A stretch of DNA of 64,000 bases from Paenibacillus polymyxa M1 (GCF_000237325.1 NC_017542.1:3630501-3694500); one strand, 5' to 3'. Shown: positions 8,546 to 18,575, counted from the first letter of the stretch. The notes: generated by a model from the sequence alone, not told the origin. Numbers and translations: made by a program.

Positions 8546-9145
8546 ATGGCACGTTACACTGGTCCTAAATTTAAATTGAGCCGTCGTCTCGGTATTTCCC
8601 TGAGCGGCACAGGTAAAGAATTGAAACGCCCTTTCCCTCCGGGACAACATGGTGCAAACCAACGGAGAAAAATCAGTAACTACGGTATGCAGCTTCAAGA
8701 AAAACAAAAGCTGCGCCACATGTACGGTTTGGGTGAAAAACAATTCCGTACCCTGTTCAACAAAGCTCAACACATGCACGGTATCGCTGGTGAAAACTTT
8801 ATGTTCTTGCTGGAAAGCCGCCTGGACAACCTTGTATTCCGTCTTGGCTTTGCTAATTCCCGTGCAGGCGCACGTCAATTGGTAGCTCATGGTCACGTTA
8901 CTGTGAACGGCAAAAAAGTTGACATCGCTTCTTACCAAGTAAGCCCTGGCGACGTGATCGGTCTTCGTGAAAGAAGTCGTTCCCTGTCTTCCATCAAAGA
9001 AGCTTTGGAAAACCGTAACCACTTGGTAGCTTACCTGGAGTACAATGACGCAGCTCTGGAAGGTAAATACATTCGTTTGCCTGAGCGTGCTGAATTGTCC
9101 CAAGATATCGATGAAAAACAAATCGTCGAGTTCTACAACCGCTAA
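8546..9145 (+). CDS. rpsD: 30S ribosomal protein S4
   Basis: Primary 16S rRNA-binding protein that nucleates assembly of the 30S body; 200 aa, full length. [19 protein letters not shown] is the classic N-terminus, and the S4 RNA-binding domain is plain from [37 protein letters not shown]. It ends QIVEFYNR as usual. ATG at 8546 follows GAAGGAG; codons upstream belong to the leader. Monocistronic with its own terminator, as in B. subtilis where it also autoregulates. It contains no zinc-knuckle cysteines near the N-terminus (the Cys-minus form). Confidence 0.98.
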   Translation: MARYTGPKFKLSRRLGISLSGTGKELKRPFPPGQHGANQRRKISNYGMQLQEKQKLRHMYGLGEKQFRTLFNKAQHMHGIAGENFMFLLESRLDNLVFRLGFANSRAGARQLVAHGHVTVNGKKVDIASYQVSPGDVIGLRERSRSLSSIKEALENRNHLVAYLEYNDAALEGKYIRLPERAELSQDIDEKQIVEFYNR

Positions 9146-9162
9146 TCCTTGCATTAGCACCG

Positions 9163-9195
9163 AAAAGCACCCGAATTCATTCGGGTGCTTTTTTT
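9163..9195 (+). terminator. Intrinsic terminator of rpsD
   Basis: AGCACCCGA / TCGGGTGCT stem with ATTCAT loop and seven T. Confidence 0.93.
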
Positions 9196-9224
9196 ATATT
9201 CCCCACGCATTAAGCCTGAGAGTT

Positions 9225-10091
9225 TTATTCAATGGGGATGTACACTTTCATATTCAAATGATCAGGAGAGGAATTCATCACATCCGTAATTTCAAAATCA
9301 GGCCCTTCCCTCCGTTCAAAATTAGAATTAGGAAGCCATGTGCCGTAGATAAAGTCTCGTATATTCTGAACTCGTCCATTTGAACCTGAAGCGTCAAACT
9401 CAGCATACTTGCCTGCTGGAATCTCCATATTTATGAAACCCTCTGCCAGTTCTTTTGACTCTTTTTCAACTTCCTCACCCACCACAAATGAAAATGCACC
9501 GTTATCTTCAAATCGACAGGCAATCCCATATGACATTCCCGGAGCGATTTTATTCGGAATACACATAAAATATTCATGTGCGCCAAAGTGTTCATAAAAT
9601 CCTGGGATTTCTTTATAGTGCTGCTCATTATTCAGATTTGTTTTATATTCATATCCTACAATTTTGGTCGTTTCGAGTTGCAATATTACAGGCTTGTTCA
9701 CCTCTAATTCCTCCGTTGCGTTTTTTTGGTAATCCAAAAAATTGATTTTGCTTTGACCAGAAAGCTCAATATCACAGTTACGATATTTCCCAGGGGTGAT
9801 CCCAAAACTTTTTTCAAATGCGCGAGTAAAAGCTTCTTGCGAGTTGTACTGATACTCAATAGCAATGTCCAATACCTTTTGATTGGATTGCTTTAGCCGT
9901 TTAGCCGCCTCGGACAATCTTCTCCTTCTTATATATTGTTGCACTGTAAAACCCGAAATGGCCTGAAAAACCCGCTGGAAATGAAAAGCTGAAAAGTATG
10001 CCTGTGAAGCAACCTCGGCAATTTTTAAATCCTCCCGGAGATTCAATTCAATAAACTCAATCGCACACTGAATTCGTTTAAAGTAGTCCAT
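9225..10091 (-). CDS. AraC-family regulator with GyrI-like effector domain
   Basis: A 288-aa transcription regulator. Residues 1-105 form the AraC/XylS DNA-binding domain with two helix-turn-helices (DLKIAEVASQAYFSAFHFQRVFQ and QKVLDIAIEYQYNSQEAFTRAFEKSFGITPGKYR). Residues 125-288 are a GyrI-like/SOUL-fold effector-binding domain (KIVGYEYKTNL, HEYFMCIPNKI, AGKYAEFDASG, the closing DFEITDVMNSS). This HTH-GyrI order is that of SoxS/Rob- or TipA-like multidrug and small-molecule sensors. GGAAGGA precedes the ATG. It stands alone between rpsD and tyrS, on the opposite strand to rpsD, so no target is indicated. Confidence 0.92.
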   Translation of the reverse strand: MDYFKRIQCAIEFIELNLREDLKIAEVASQAYFSAFHFQRVFQAISGFTVQQYIRRRRLSEAAKRLKQSNQKVLDIAIEYQYNSQEAFTRAFEKSFGITPGKYRNCDIELSGQSKINFLDYQKNATEELEVNKPVILQLETTKIVGYEYKTNLNNEQHYKEIPGFYEHFGAHEYFMCIPNKIAPGMSYGIACRFEDNGAFSFVVGEEVEKESKELAEGFINMEIPAGKYAEFDASGSNGRVQNIRDFIYGTWLPNSNFERREGPDFEITDVMNSSPDHLNMKVYIPIE

Positions 10092-10228
10092 ATAATCCTT
10101 CCCCGCACTTGTAATTTATCTAGCCTACATCCACATTGGGTAACCCACGTATTCATTATGTATAACTCTTTACCTACTTGTTTGATTATTTGTGCTAAGT
10201 TTACCACGGCTTTTCACTTGGCAGAAAT

Positions 10229-10274
10229 AAAAAAAGCAGCACTGAGATGTAAAATTAATCTCAACGCTGCTAGT
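10229..10274 (-). terminator. Intrinsic terminator of tyrS
   Basis: On the minus strand GCAGCGTTGAGAT / ATCTCAGTGCTGC with a short AT-rich loop and seven T. Confidence 0.88.
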
Positions 10275-10287
10275 GAATGTATTTTAA

Positions 10288-11541
10288 TTATCCAAGCTTG
10301 ATTTTAGCAAATTTCCGTTTACCCACCTGTACAATGTCGCCTTCTTGCGGCTTGTATGCTTCGTTCACATCAGTCCACTTCTCTTCATTAATTTTAACTG
10401 ACCCCTGCTGAATACTACGCTTGGCCTCACCGTTAGATGCTGCAAAGCCTAGATGAGTCAGCAACTGGATCACACGAATGCCGCCTTCTTCTAACTGATC
10501 AGCTGTCAAAGTGAATTCTTCAATATCGTCAGGAAGCGCACGTTGTTGGAATACGGTCACAAAATGCTGCTTGGCCGCTTCCGCCGCCTCTTCACCGTGG
10601 TACATGCGGACTAATGTTCCGGCCAGTTTCATTTTGGCATCACGTGGATGCACTGAACCCTCCTTAACACCTTTCGCCAGCTCTGCCAGCTCCTCATTGG
10701 TAATATCCGTTGCAAGCTCAAAATATTTCAGCATCAGCTCGTCAGGAACGGACATCGATTTACCGTAAATTTCGTTTGGCTCCTCATCCACACCAATGTA
10801 GTTCCCCAAACTTTTGCTCATCTTCTGAACGCCATCAAGACCCTCAAGCAGTGGTAATGTAATAGTTGCCTGCGGCTCCACTCCGTATTCTTTTTGCAGG
10901 GTTCTGCCCATCAGCAGATTAAACTTTTGATCTGTCCCTCCCAATTCTATATCGCTTTGGAGAGCCACGGAGTCCATGCCCTGCATCAGCGGGTAAAAGA
11001 ACTCATGGATGCTGATTGGCAAGCCGTTTTGGTATCTTTTTGTAAAATCATCCCGCTCCAACATACGGGCAACCGTTACTTTGGCAGACAGGGTTACCAC
11101 ATCCGCAAAAGACATCGGTCCTAACCACTCAGAATTGTAGTATACCTTTGTCTTTTCAGGATCGAGAATCTTAAAAATTTGTTCCTTGTATGTTTGTGCA
11201 TTGCGCTGTACATCTTCCTCAGTCAGTTGCTTGCGGGTCTCCGATTTACCTGTCGGATCACCAATTCTGCCTGTAAAATCTCCGATAATCAGTTGCACTT
11301 GGTGCCCTAATTCCTGGAACTGGCGCAGTTTGTGCATAACAACCGTATGTCCGATGTGAATGTCGGGCGCAGACGGATCCAGACCCAGCTTAATTTTGAG
11401 TGGCTCGCCGCTAACAACCGATTTAACAACCTTACGCTTCAGCTCATCCTCAGGTACAATTTCCGCTACTCCACGACGTATCACTTCTAGTTGTCGTTCT
11501 ACCTCTGCCTGTTGCTCAGGCTTCAATTCTTCCCACTTCAT
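10288..11541 (-). CDS. tyrS: Tyrosyl-tRNA synthetase
   Basis: Class I aminoacyl-tRNA synthetase (417 aa) that charges tRNA-Tyr. The HIGH motif appears as [10 protein letters not shown] and the KMSKS loop as [20 protein letters not shown] [16 protein letters not shown] and [15 protein letters not shown] form the tyrosyl-adenylate site. The C-terminal 70 residues are an S4-type RNA-binding domain ([10 protein letters not shown]). HIGH followed by the RQFQELGHQ pattern places it with the TyrZ/TyrS2-type enzymes rather than the HIGN type of B. subtilis TyrS. GGAGGGATTCAGG precedes the ATG. Expression is under the T-box described separately. Confidence 0.97.
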   Translation of the reverse strand: MKWEELKPEQQAEVERQLEVIRRGVAEIVPEDELKRKVVKSVVSGEPLKIKLGLDPSAPDIHIGHTVVMHKLRQFQELGHQVQLIIGDFTGRIGDPTGKSETRKQLTEEDVQRNAQTYKEQIFKILDPEKTKVYYNSEWLGPMSFADVVTLSAKVTVARMLERDDFTKRYQNGLPISIHEFFYPLMQGMDSVALQSDIELGGTDQKFNLLMGRTLQKEYGVEPQATITLPLLEGLDGVQKMSKSLGNYIGVDEEPNEIYGKSMSVPDELMLKYFELATDITNEELAELAKGVKEGSVHPRDAKMKLAGTLVRMYHGEEAAEAAKQHFVTVFQQRALPDDIEEFTLTADQLEEGGIRVIQLLTHLGFAASNGEAKRSIQQGSVKINEEKWTDVNEAYKPQEGDIVQVGKRKFAKIKLG

Positions 11542-11589
11542 CCTGAATCCCTCCTATTTTTCATCCAAAAATTACTATTTTAACAAACC

Positions 11590-11892
11590 AAAAAGCCCCT
11601 TTCATCCCAAGGGACGAGAAGGAGCTGCTCGCGTTACCACCCTAATTAAAGAAACGTATGCAAAAGCAAACGTTTCTTTCACTTCATTCCTATAACGGGT
11701 CTACACCCGGTACCGGATTACTATGATGAGCTTCGCAAACCTGCAAAAGCCTTCCATTCATCCAGACAGCTCCAGACGGTAATTCAAAGGAGGGACGCTA
11801 CCGATTCACACCACCCATCGGCTCTCTGCACAACGTGATTCCGCCTTCTACTGAAGTCTTTCTCTGCTTTTCACGATATTTACTTTGACCTA
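11590..11892 (-). promoter_or_regulatory. Tyrosine T-box riboswitch leader of tyrS
   Basis: Minus-strand leader with the T-box core AGGGTGGTAACGCG (11630-11643), an AGAGAG element near the 5' end, and a candidate specifier triplet TAC (Tyr) at 11779-11781 inside GAATTACCG. The leader ends with a terminator stem AGCTCC..CGTCCC / GGGATGAAAGGGGCT plus five T (11590-11627). Uncharged tRNA-Tyr would pair with the T-box and specifier and allow read-through into tyrS. The tyrosine triplet agrees with the gene downstream. Confidence 0.93.
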
Positions 11893-11921
11893 TTTATAAC
11901 ACACTGTTTTTATGTAGTCAA
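11893..11921 (-). promoter_or_regulatory. Promoter of the tyrS T-box transcript
   Basis: Minus strand TTGACT (11916-11921), 17-bp spacer, TATAAA (11893-11898), just upstream of the T-box leader. Confidence 0.75.
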
Positions 11922-12008
11922 CGACACCAAAAGACAGGCTTTTTAGCATATGGGTTCATTTTGTAATTTTATGCTATAATAATGGCTGTTATAAAGGAGG
12001 AAGACTTA

Positions 12009-15000
12009 ATGGTTGAAGAAAAAAACAATGTATCAGAGCCAAAGCCTTCCCGCTTACGGAGAACCATGCGAAGGCTCGGCCGTGTCATAAAGTGGGTCGT
12101 CATCATCGGTTTTATGGGAGCACTATTCGCAGGAGGAACCGCCGCCGGCTATATTGCTTCTATTGTAAAAAACGAGCCCGTGCGTTCCAGATCTACGATT
12201 CTACAGGAAGTAGATAAAAATGCAATTACAGGCTTCGCTTATTTCAATGATGGCTCTCCCATCGGGCAGCTTCGGACCGAGGAAGATCGAAGACCTGTTA
12301 CATTTAAGGAGATTCCTCAGCTCGTCATTGACGCAGTCATTGCTATTGAAGATAACCATTTTTACGAGCATAAAGGTGTCGATTTGTCGGGAACGCTGCG
12401 TGCTGTGAAGCAAAAGGCACTACATGAATCCGTACAAACTGGAGGGAGTACTCTTACCCAGCAGCTTGCACGTCGTGTCTTTTTAAATCTTGATCGTACG
12501 GATGACCGCAAGGTCAAAGAAATTTTACTATCTCTGCGCCTGGAGCGCTTCCTGAGTAAGCAGCAAATAATTACAGCCTATCTCAATAAGGTACCTTTCG
12601 GTAACGGATCAAGCGGTTACAACGTCTTTGGTATTAAAGCAGCGGCCAAAGGTATTTTTAATGAGAATGATTTGGGCAAGCTTAATGTAGCCCAAGCTGC
12701 CTATCTGGCAGGTTTGCCACAACTCCCTTCTTCTTATTCTGCTTACAACGGTAAAGGCGAATTTAATGAAGCTGGTTTTAAAAGAGCGATCAACCGCCAG
12801 CACCTGGTGCTCAGCCGAATGCTGGAGGAGAACAAAATCAATAAAGCACAATATGATGAAGCGATGGCTTTTGATATCAAAAAATCTCTCGCACCACGCA
12901 CTGTTAAGGCTTATAACACCTATCCATATCTTATGATGGAAACAGAGCGGCAAGCTGCGCAGGCACTCATGTCTGTCACCAATCCGAGTCAAAAGGCTAA
13001 TGCCAGTGCGGATACCAAAACCAAGGATGATAACGACTTGCTCAAAGAAGCCGAACAGCAGCTTCGCACAGGCGGCTATATGGTATATACCACCATTGAT
13101 AAGAGCGTGTACAAATCTATGCGTCAAATTGCAGAAAATAAGGACAACTTCTCTGCTACTAGTAAAACCAAAGGTGACGAGCAAGCGGCAGCCATTCTGA
13201 TTCAGCATAAAACCGGCGCCATTCTCGGTATGATGGAAGGTCGGGACTTCCAAAAAGAGCAAATGAACTACGCTACCCAGATGGTACGCCAGCCGGGTTC
13301 AGCCATGAAACCGATTGCTGCTTATCTGCCTGCTTTGGACAGCGGTCTCGTACAGCCTGGCACGATTGTGGATGATGCCCCTATTATTTTGAAGGATGGC
13401 AGTAATGGATATCACATCCCGAAAAATTCCAACAACCGCTACCAAGGATTAGTCACAGCGCGTTATGCACTGAATCAATCGCTAAATACGATAGCACTCA
13501 AGCTGTTTAACGAAAAGGTAGGGATCAATAAGGCGTGGGCTTTTGCTAAAAAACTGGGTATTACCACCTTGGAACCAAGCGATAACAACGCCCAAACCGG
13601 TGTACTCGGTGGCTTGGCCCACGGGGTAACCGTTGAGGAGCTCACCAATGCATATGGAGCCATCCCAAATGGCGGTGTGTTTAATGATGCCTACATGATC
13701 GAAAAGATCGTGGATTCGCAAGGCAATATTGTATACAAGCATCAGCCTAATCCCGTGCAAGCCTTCACACCACAAACTGCCTACCTGATGACGGATATGT
13801 TACGTACAGCCGTATCGGAAGGCACAGGCAAACTGGTGAGACGTAACTTTAATCAATCCGGCAAGATTCCGATTGCCGGTAAGACAGGCACTACGCAATC
13901 CTACACCGATGTGTGGTTCGAGGGCTTTACACCTGACGTCACGCTGGGAGTGTGGGTTGGATACAAGCAACCTGTCAATAAGCTTGAAACGAAAGCACAA
14001 AAAGAGCGGGCTCGTCGTCTATGGGCTCTAATCATGAATGAAGTAACGGCTAAAGATTCTCAGTTATTCCAAACGGATAGTTTCAAGAGACCTGACGGTA
14101 TTGTAAGCCGGACAGCATCCGCTTATGGTTCAGACATTTATAACAGTAAATATTTACCCAAAAACAGTGAAAATGGCGTTACCCGTGCGAAATATATTAC
14201 CTATCAGGGTGTAAATTACATTCCACGTGATGGTACGCCAGATGATATGTTGTATGAACGGACCGTTAGAAAACGGGAAAAGCCAATCTCAGAATTGATT
14301 AAAGAGCTTCAGCAAGCCTTTACAGTGATGAGACGGCATAATTCGTTGTCCTACTATCTGCCTCAAGATGCAGATAAAGAAGCTCCTACTCAGATTGATC
14401 CACGCAGGGACGATGGGGCAGCTCCTAACGCTCCATCTAGCGTCAGCGTAAGCTATAGCGACGGCAAGGCCATAATTAGCTTTAGCCCAAGCGGAAACAG
14501 TGATGTTGTAGGTTACCGTCTATATCGTTCTACAGATGGAGGCAGCTTCGAGCGGCTTGGCAAGGTTGTCATGGCTGATGGCTCCAAGGTATTCTCCGAC
14601 AGCCCTGGTGGAAGCAGCGCAAGTTACTATGTGACCGCCGTTGATGTGGGAGGACATGAGTCTGGACCAAGCAGCAAAGCAGACACAGCACCTGTAGTAC
14701 CACCTGCGGATTCTGAGTCACCAGAAGCTCCGGGCGAGGGAGATGAAACAGGTGCGCAGCCTACAGAAGTTCCTACTGCTCCTGAACAGCCCCAAGCTAA
14801 AGCGGCAGGCACGTCCGTAGTGCTCCAATGGAGTGCAGGAAAGCCTGCGGACGCTATAACAGGCTATAACGTATATTACAGTGAAAGCGGTGCGGAGCCT
14901 TTTAAAAACATAGGCTCTACCGCAAACACCAACTTTGAGTATAAACCAGGCCGCAAGCCCAAAGGCTGGTTCCGTGTTACTTCCATGAATACCATGGGGG

Positions 15001-15032
15001 AATCGGCTCCTTCTGGAGCCGTTCGTCCATAG
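12009..15032 (+). CDS. Class A penicillin-binding protein with two C-terminal FN3 domains
   Basis: Bifunctional peptidoglycan synthase of PBP1A type (1007 aa). A cytoplasmic basic tail and one membrane anchor (about 25-50) precede the GT51 glycosyltransferase domain, with catalytic Glu114 in EDNHFYEHKG and GGSTLTQQLARR. The transpeptidase domain has Ser431 in SAMK, SLN at 491 and KTGT at 625. The C-terminus carries two fibronectin type III domains (about 800-890 and 925-1007: YRLYRSTDGGSF, YNVYYSESG) joined by a Pro/Glu-rich linker near 890-925, probably wall-binding or spacing modules. AAGGAGG lies eight bases before the ATG at 12009. Divergent from tyrS; single gene. Confidence 0.95.
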   Translation: MVEEKNNVSEPKPSRLRRTMRRLGRVIKWVVIIGFMGALFAGGTAAGYIASIVKNEPVRSRSTILQEVDKNAITGFAYFNDGSPIGQLRTEEDRRPVTFKEIPQLVIDAVIAIEDNHFYEHKGVDLSGTLRAVKQKALHESVQTGGSTLTQQLARRVFLNLDRTDDRKVKEILLSLRLERFLSKQQIITAYLNKVPFGNGSSGYNVFGIKAAAKGIFNENDLGKLNVAQAAYLAGLPQLPSSYSAYNGKGEFNEAGFKRAINRQHLVLSRMLEENKINKAQYDEAMAFDIKKSLAPRTVKAYNTYPYLMMETERQAAQALMSVTNPSQKANASADTKTKDDNDLLKEAEQQLRTGGYMVYTTIDKSVYKSMRQIAENKDNFSATSKTKGDEQAAAILIQHKTGAILGMMEGRDFQKEQMNYATQMVRQPGSAMKPIAAYLPALDSGLVQPGTIVDDAPIILKDGSNGYHIPKNSNNRYQGLVTARYALNQSLNTIALKLFNEKVGINKAWAFAKKLGITTLEPSDNNAQTGVLGGLAHGVTVEELTNAYGAIPNGGVFNDAYMIEKIVDSQGNIVYKHQPNPVQAFTPQTAYLMTDMLRTAVSEGTGKLVRRNFNQSGKIPIAGKTGTTQSYTDVWFEGFTPDVTLGVWVGYKQPVNKLETKAQKERARRLWALIMNEVTAKDSQLFQTDSFKRPDGIVSRTASAYGSDIYNSKYLPKNSENGVTRAKYITYQGVNYIPRDGTPDDMLYERTVRKREKPISELIKELQQAFTVMRRHNSLSYYLPQDADKEAPTQIDPRRDDGAAPNAPSSVSVSYSDGKAIISFSPSGNSDVVGYRLYRSTDGGSFERLGKVVMADGSKVFSDSPGGSSASYYVTAVDVGGHESGPSSKADTAPVVPPADSESPEAPGEGDETGAQPTEVPTAPEQPQAKAAGTSVVLQWSAGKPADAITGYNVYYSESGAEPFKNIGSTANTNFEYKPGRKPKGWFRVTSMNTMGESAPSGAVRP

Positions 15033-15087
15033 TTCAAGACAAAAACAAGAAGCAATAGTTTGGGTGAGATGAATGAGTTCATCCTAA

Positions 15088-15137
15088 TAAAAAAGGGAGT
15101 CTTCATAGCTATAATGGCTATGGAGACTCCCTTTTTA
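15088..15137. terminator. Bidirectional terminator between the PBP gene and acsA
   Basis: AAGGGAGTCT..CATAGC / GGCTATGGAGACTCCCTT long stem flanked by A6 and T5, serving both convergent genes. Confidence 0.88.
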
Positions 15138-15155
15138 GTGCAAACATGCATCAAT

Positions 15156-16871
15156 TCAATCCTCAATGGTAGACAGGTCACCTGTAGGAAGGTTAAGCTC
15201 CCAGGCTTTCAGCACACGTCTCATAATTTTGCCGGAACGGGTTTTGGGTAACTTTTCCTTAAATTCAATTTCACGCGGAGCAGCATGAGCAGACAGCCCT
15301 TCCTTGACGAAGCGGTAAATGTCCTGTTGTAACGCTTCCGACGCGGTATAGCCATCACGCAGGGCGACAAATGCTTTAATGATCTCTCCTCGAACAGTAT
15401 CTGGTTTCCCAATGACTCCAGCTTCCGCTACAGCAGGATGCTCCAGAAGCTTGCTCTCCACCTCAAAAGGACCGATGCGCTCTCCGGAGGAGTTGATAAC
15501 ATCATCAATTCTTCCCTGAAACCAGAAGTATCCGTCCTCATCCATGTAAGCTGAATCACCGGATACATACCAACCGGGAAAGCGGAAATATTCCTGAAAC
15601 TTATTTGGGTTGTTCCATATACGGTTCATCATGGATGGCCATGGTGTACGAATCGCCAAATGTCCCATCCTATTAGGAGGCAACACCTGGCCTCTGTCGT
15701 CCAAAATAGCAGCTTGAATACCTGGAAGTGGCTTTCCCATCGAACCTGGTTTAATCGGCAGCTCTGGGTAATTACAGATCAACTGGCCTCCTGTTTCCGT
15801 CATCCACCAAGTATCATGAATACGCTGTGTGTATACTTGCCAGCCCCATCTCACTACCTCGGGATTCAGTGGCTCCCCAACGGATAATACATGCCGCAAG
15901 CTGCTGAGATCATAGTTGGAAACTACCTGCTCCCCTGCGCTCATCAACATCCGAAACGCCGTAGGAGCACTATACCAAATCGTCACTTCGTGACGTTCAA
16001 TCGTACGGTACCAGTCCTCTGGGCTGAAACGGCCTCCACGGATGACATTTGTTGCTCCATTTAGCCAAGGAGCAAAAATGCCATATGACGTTCCCGTAAC
16101 CCAGCCAGGATCCGCAGTACACCAATATACATCATCTTCCCGCAGATCCAGCACCGTTTTACCCGTATAGTAATGCTGAATCATTGCATTTTGTACATGA
16201 TACACGCCTTTGGGCTTGCCCGTTGAGCCTGATGTATAGTGAATAATTAATCCATCTTCACGACTCAGCCATTCGGGCTCAAGCTCTTCTGAGGATGTGA
16301 GCATTTCCGTTTCGAAATCAATAATTCCCTGCTCCCGTTCGTCCATATCACCGACCACAAAAATATGACGCAACTCAGGAAGCTCCTCACGTTTTACCCG
16401 TGAAAGAAGCGCAGGTGTGGTTACTAATGCCACCGCCCCGCTATCCTCCAAGCGATCTTTAATCGCCGTTTCCATAAACGCCTCAAACAGTGGGCCGACA
16501 ACAGCGCCTACCTTTAAAACCCCAAGCATACTAATGACCAGTTCAGGTGAACGCGGCATGAATATAAACACCCGTTCCCCTTTACCAATACCGTATTTGC
16601 GCAGCACATTTCCGAACCTGTTCGAGCTGGCACGAAGCTGAGAAAAAGTGTAGGTTTCATGACGGTTTGCATCACAATACAAAAGTGCTGCTTTCTCCCC
16701 CCGTCCTTCCTCTACATGTCGATCAATCGCTTCATGTGCCATATTCACTTTGCCTGTTTCATACCACGTAAAATGACGTTCTACATCTTCCCACTGAAAG
16801 TTGTTGTAAGCTTGTTCATAAGAGCCCATGTTGGATGTGGGAACTACAGCCTGGAGTTCTTCAATCTTCAT
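15156..16871 (-). CDS. acsA: Acetyl-CoA synthetase (AMP-forming)
   Basis: Activates acetate to acetyl-CoA through acetyl-AMP; 571 aa, the normal length of the Bacillales AcsA. AMP-binding motif YTSGSTGKPKG, WWMTETGG, and the C-terminal PKTRSGKIMRR carrying the catalytic lysine (Lys548), the residue acetylated by AcuA in B. subtilis. GGAGG sits upstream of the ATG. The gene faces acuA divergently, as in B. subtilis, which strongly supports both names. A CcpA-type cre site overlaps the candidate -10 element, predicting carbon catabolite repression. Confidence 0.96.
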   Translation of the reverse strand: MKIEELQAVVPTSNMGSYEQAYNNFQWEDVERHFTWYETGKVNMAHEAIDRHVEEGRGEKAALLYCDANRHETYTFSQLRASSNRFGNVLRKYGIGKGERVFIFMPRSPELVISMLGVLKVGAVVGPLFEAFMETAIKDRLEDSGAVALVTTPALLSRVKREELPELRHIFVVGDMDEREQGIIDFETEMLTSSEELEPEWLSREDGLIIHYTSGSTGKPKGVYHVQNAMIQHYYTGKTVLDLREDDVYWCTADPGWVTGTSYGIFAPWLNGATNVIRGGRFSPEDWYRTIERHEVTIWYSAPTAFRMLMSAGEQVVSNYDLSSLRHVLSVGEPLNPEVVRWGWQVYTQRIHDTWWMTETGGQLICNYPELPIKPGSMGKPLPGIQAAILDDRGQVLPPNRMGHLAIRTPWPSMMNRIWNNPNKFQEYFRFPGWYVSGDSAYMDEDGYFWFQGRIDDVINSSGERIGPFEVESKLLEHPAVAEAGVIGKPDTVRGEIIKAFVALRDGYTASEALQQDIYRFVKEGLSAHAAPREIEFKEKLPKTRSGKIMRRVLKAWELNLPTGDLSTIED

Positions 16872-16916
16872 GCGTTCAGCCTCCTCACAATAGAATAATG
16901 AGAATTACACAGAACA

Positions 16917-16945
16917 AAATAGCGCTTACAAAATTAATAGTGCAA
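16917..16945 (-). promoter_or_regulatory. acsA promoter overlapped by a cre-like site
   Basis: Minus strand TTGCAC (16940-16945), 17-bp spacer, CTATTT (16917-16922). TGTAAGCGCTATTT (16917-16930) agrees with the cre consensus TGNAANCGNTNNCA at 12 of 14 positions and covers the -10. acsA of B. subtilis is likewise CcpA-controlled; ccpA itself is 2 kb away. Confidence 0.5.
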
Positions 16946-17117
16946 ATGATTTCTTTTGATTTGTGGTTTGATTTAAAGCACTTAATTGTGAACAATTCGT
17001 GTCTAAATCAGTATATCATAGGTAAGGATGTGACGACCATCCTTTTCATTTATTTGTTTTTTTGTTATAAGTAGGGGATATGAAGAGCTACTGATGGCAA
17101 ACAAGGAGGTCGCACCC

Positions 17118-17750
17118 ATGCAGCATTTAAAATTGTACCACTTGGACACGCTGGATCACAACGGACAAACCATCTATGTAGAAGGACCGATATCCGCTGA
17201 TCGATTGCGTTCATTTCAAATGCATACGCAATTGGACGCCTTTCGTAAACCAAAGGAGCAATTCGAGGCGCTGGTGGAAATTTCAGAACTGCCAGAAGGC
17301 AGAATTATCATTGCCCATGACGGAGAAACCCTTCTGGGATACGTTACTTTTCACTATCCTGATGAGATGGAACGCTGGTCGGAAGCTGGCATGAAGGATT
17401 TACTGGAACTCGGAGCTGTCGAGGTAGCCGATGACTATCGCGGACTGGGCCTAGGTAGCCGAATGATTCGGATTGCCTTTGAAGACGGACAGCTCGAATC
17501 CTATATTATTTTTACAACCGAATATTACTGGCACTGGGATTTAAAAGGCAGCGGTCTTTCCGTATGGGAATACCGCCGCATGATGGAACGCCTGATGAAA
17601 ACCGTAAATATGGTATGGTACGCCACGGATGATCCTGAAATATGCTCACATCCTGCGAACTGTCTGATGGTACGAATGGGAGATGATGTGCCCCTCGAAT
17701 CACGAGAACAGTTTGACCGCATCCGGTTTGTCCGAAGATTCATGTATTAA
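17118..17750 (+). CDS. acuA: Protein acetyltransferase AcuA
   Basis: GNAT-fold enzyme (210 aa) that inactivates acetyl-CoA synthetase by acetylating its active-site lysine. Matches AcuA over its length: IYVEGPISADRLRSFQMHTQLDAFRKP, acetyl-CoA loop VEVADDYRGLGLGSRMI, EYYWHWDLKGSGLSVWEYRRMMERLM and CSHPANCLMVRMG. The start at 17118 follows AAGGAGG with eight bases; the frame is open further upstream but without a site. It is divergent from acsA. Unlike B. subtilis, acuB and the deacetylase gene acuC do not follow; the next gene is the convergent mtnN. Confidence 0.94.
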   Translation: MQHLKLYHLDTLDHNGQTIYVEGPISADRLRSFQMHTQLDAFRKPKEQFEALVEISELPEGRIIIAHDGETLLGYVTFHYPDEMERWSEAGMKDLLELGAVEVADDYRGLGLGSRMIRIAFEDGQLESYIIFTTEYYWHWDLKGSGLSVWEYRRMMERLMKTVNMVWYATDDPEICSHPANCLMVRMGDDVPLESREQFDRIRFVRRFMY

Positions 17751-17763
17751 AAAAATTACACCC

Positions 17764-18462
17764 TTAATCCAAATGCTTGAGCATGAACTCCACAATACGG
17801 TGTGAACGATGTGAAGCTTCCACTGTAAACTCAGCATAATTCACGTGAGCCGATCCATCAGCCTTATCTGACATAGATCGTAGGACAACATAAGGCACAG
17901 CATTCATATGAGCTGTCTGAGCCACTGCGGCGCCTTCCATCTCGGTACAAGCACCGTCCATTTCTTGATGCAATGCTGTTACTATCTCACGGCTTGCGAC
18001 AAATTGATCGCCGGAAAGTACTTTTCCGACAATATATCGATCTCCAAACGATTTGCAGGCTTGTTCAGCCAGACGGACAAGTTCGGGATCGGCCGCGAAC
18101 TCTGAGGTGTCCTGATAAGGAATGACCCCTCTGGCATAACCCAAAGGCGTTACATCCATGTCATGTTGCATACATGTTGATGAAATGACAATATCCCCAA
18201 TGTTTAAATCCGGGTGTACCGCCCCTGCCACTCCCGTGAATATAATTTGTTCTACGCCAAAATGATCAATCAGGATTTGTGTTGTTACCGCAGCATTGAC
18301 TTTGCCCACACCGGACTTGCAGACAACCACCCTTTGCCCGTGAATCATTCCTGTAGTGTATGTGATTCCCGCCTTGGTCGTCTTACTTGCTTCCGTCATC
18401 GCCGAGAGCAGCAATTCAATTTCTTCATCCATAGCACCCATTAATCCATAAAGTCGGCTCAT
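17764..18462 (-). CDS. mtnN: 5'-methylthioadenosine/S-adenosylhomocysteine nucleosidase
   Basis: Hydrolyses methylthioadenosine and S-adenosylhomocysteine to adenine and the thioribose, for methionine salvage and relief of methylation inhibition (232 aa). Hallmarks are GLMGAMDEEIE at the start, FTGVAGAVHPDLNIGDIVIS, the substrate site CTEMEGAAVAQTA and VLRSMSDKADGSAH with the catalytic Asp. A GAGGG site precedes the ATG. Convergent with acuA (13-bp gap without an obvious terminator), so antisense overlap of the two mRNAs is likely. Confidence 0.96.
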   Translation of the reverse strand: MSRLYGLMGAMDEEIELLLSAMTEASKTTKAGITYTTGMIHGQRVVVCKSGVGKVNAAVTTQILIDHFGVEQIIFTGVAGAVHPDLNIGDIVISSTCMQHDMDVTPLGYARGVIPYQDTSEFAADPELVRLAEQACKSFGDRYIVGKVLSGDQFVASREIVTALHQEMDGACTEMEGAAVAQTAHMNAVPYVVLRSMSDKADGSAHVNYAEFTVEASHRSHRIVEFMLKHLD

Positions 18463-18518
18463 TACGCATCCCTCGTTTCTTAGTTTGATGATGATTTCAC
18501 AAGAGAATATGTATCTAC

Positions 18519-18545
18519 GAAAAAAGCTCCGTCAAAGGAGCTTTC
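18519..18545 (-). terminator. Terminator of ccpA
   Basis: AAAGCTCC / GGAGCTTT stem with a TTTGAC loop and six T on the minus strand. Confidence 0.85.
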
Positions 18546-18575
18546 ATCGAAGGTATATCCTATTCAGCACTGCCG

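Noticed and set aside
8513..9160. Long open frame antisense to rpsD (215 codons)
   Set aside because: It mirrors the codon pattern of rpsD, has no ribosome-binding site and no recognisable domain.
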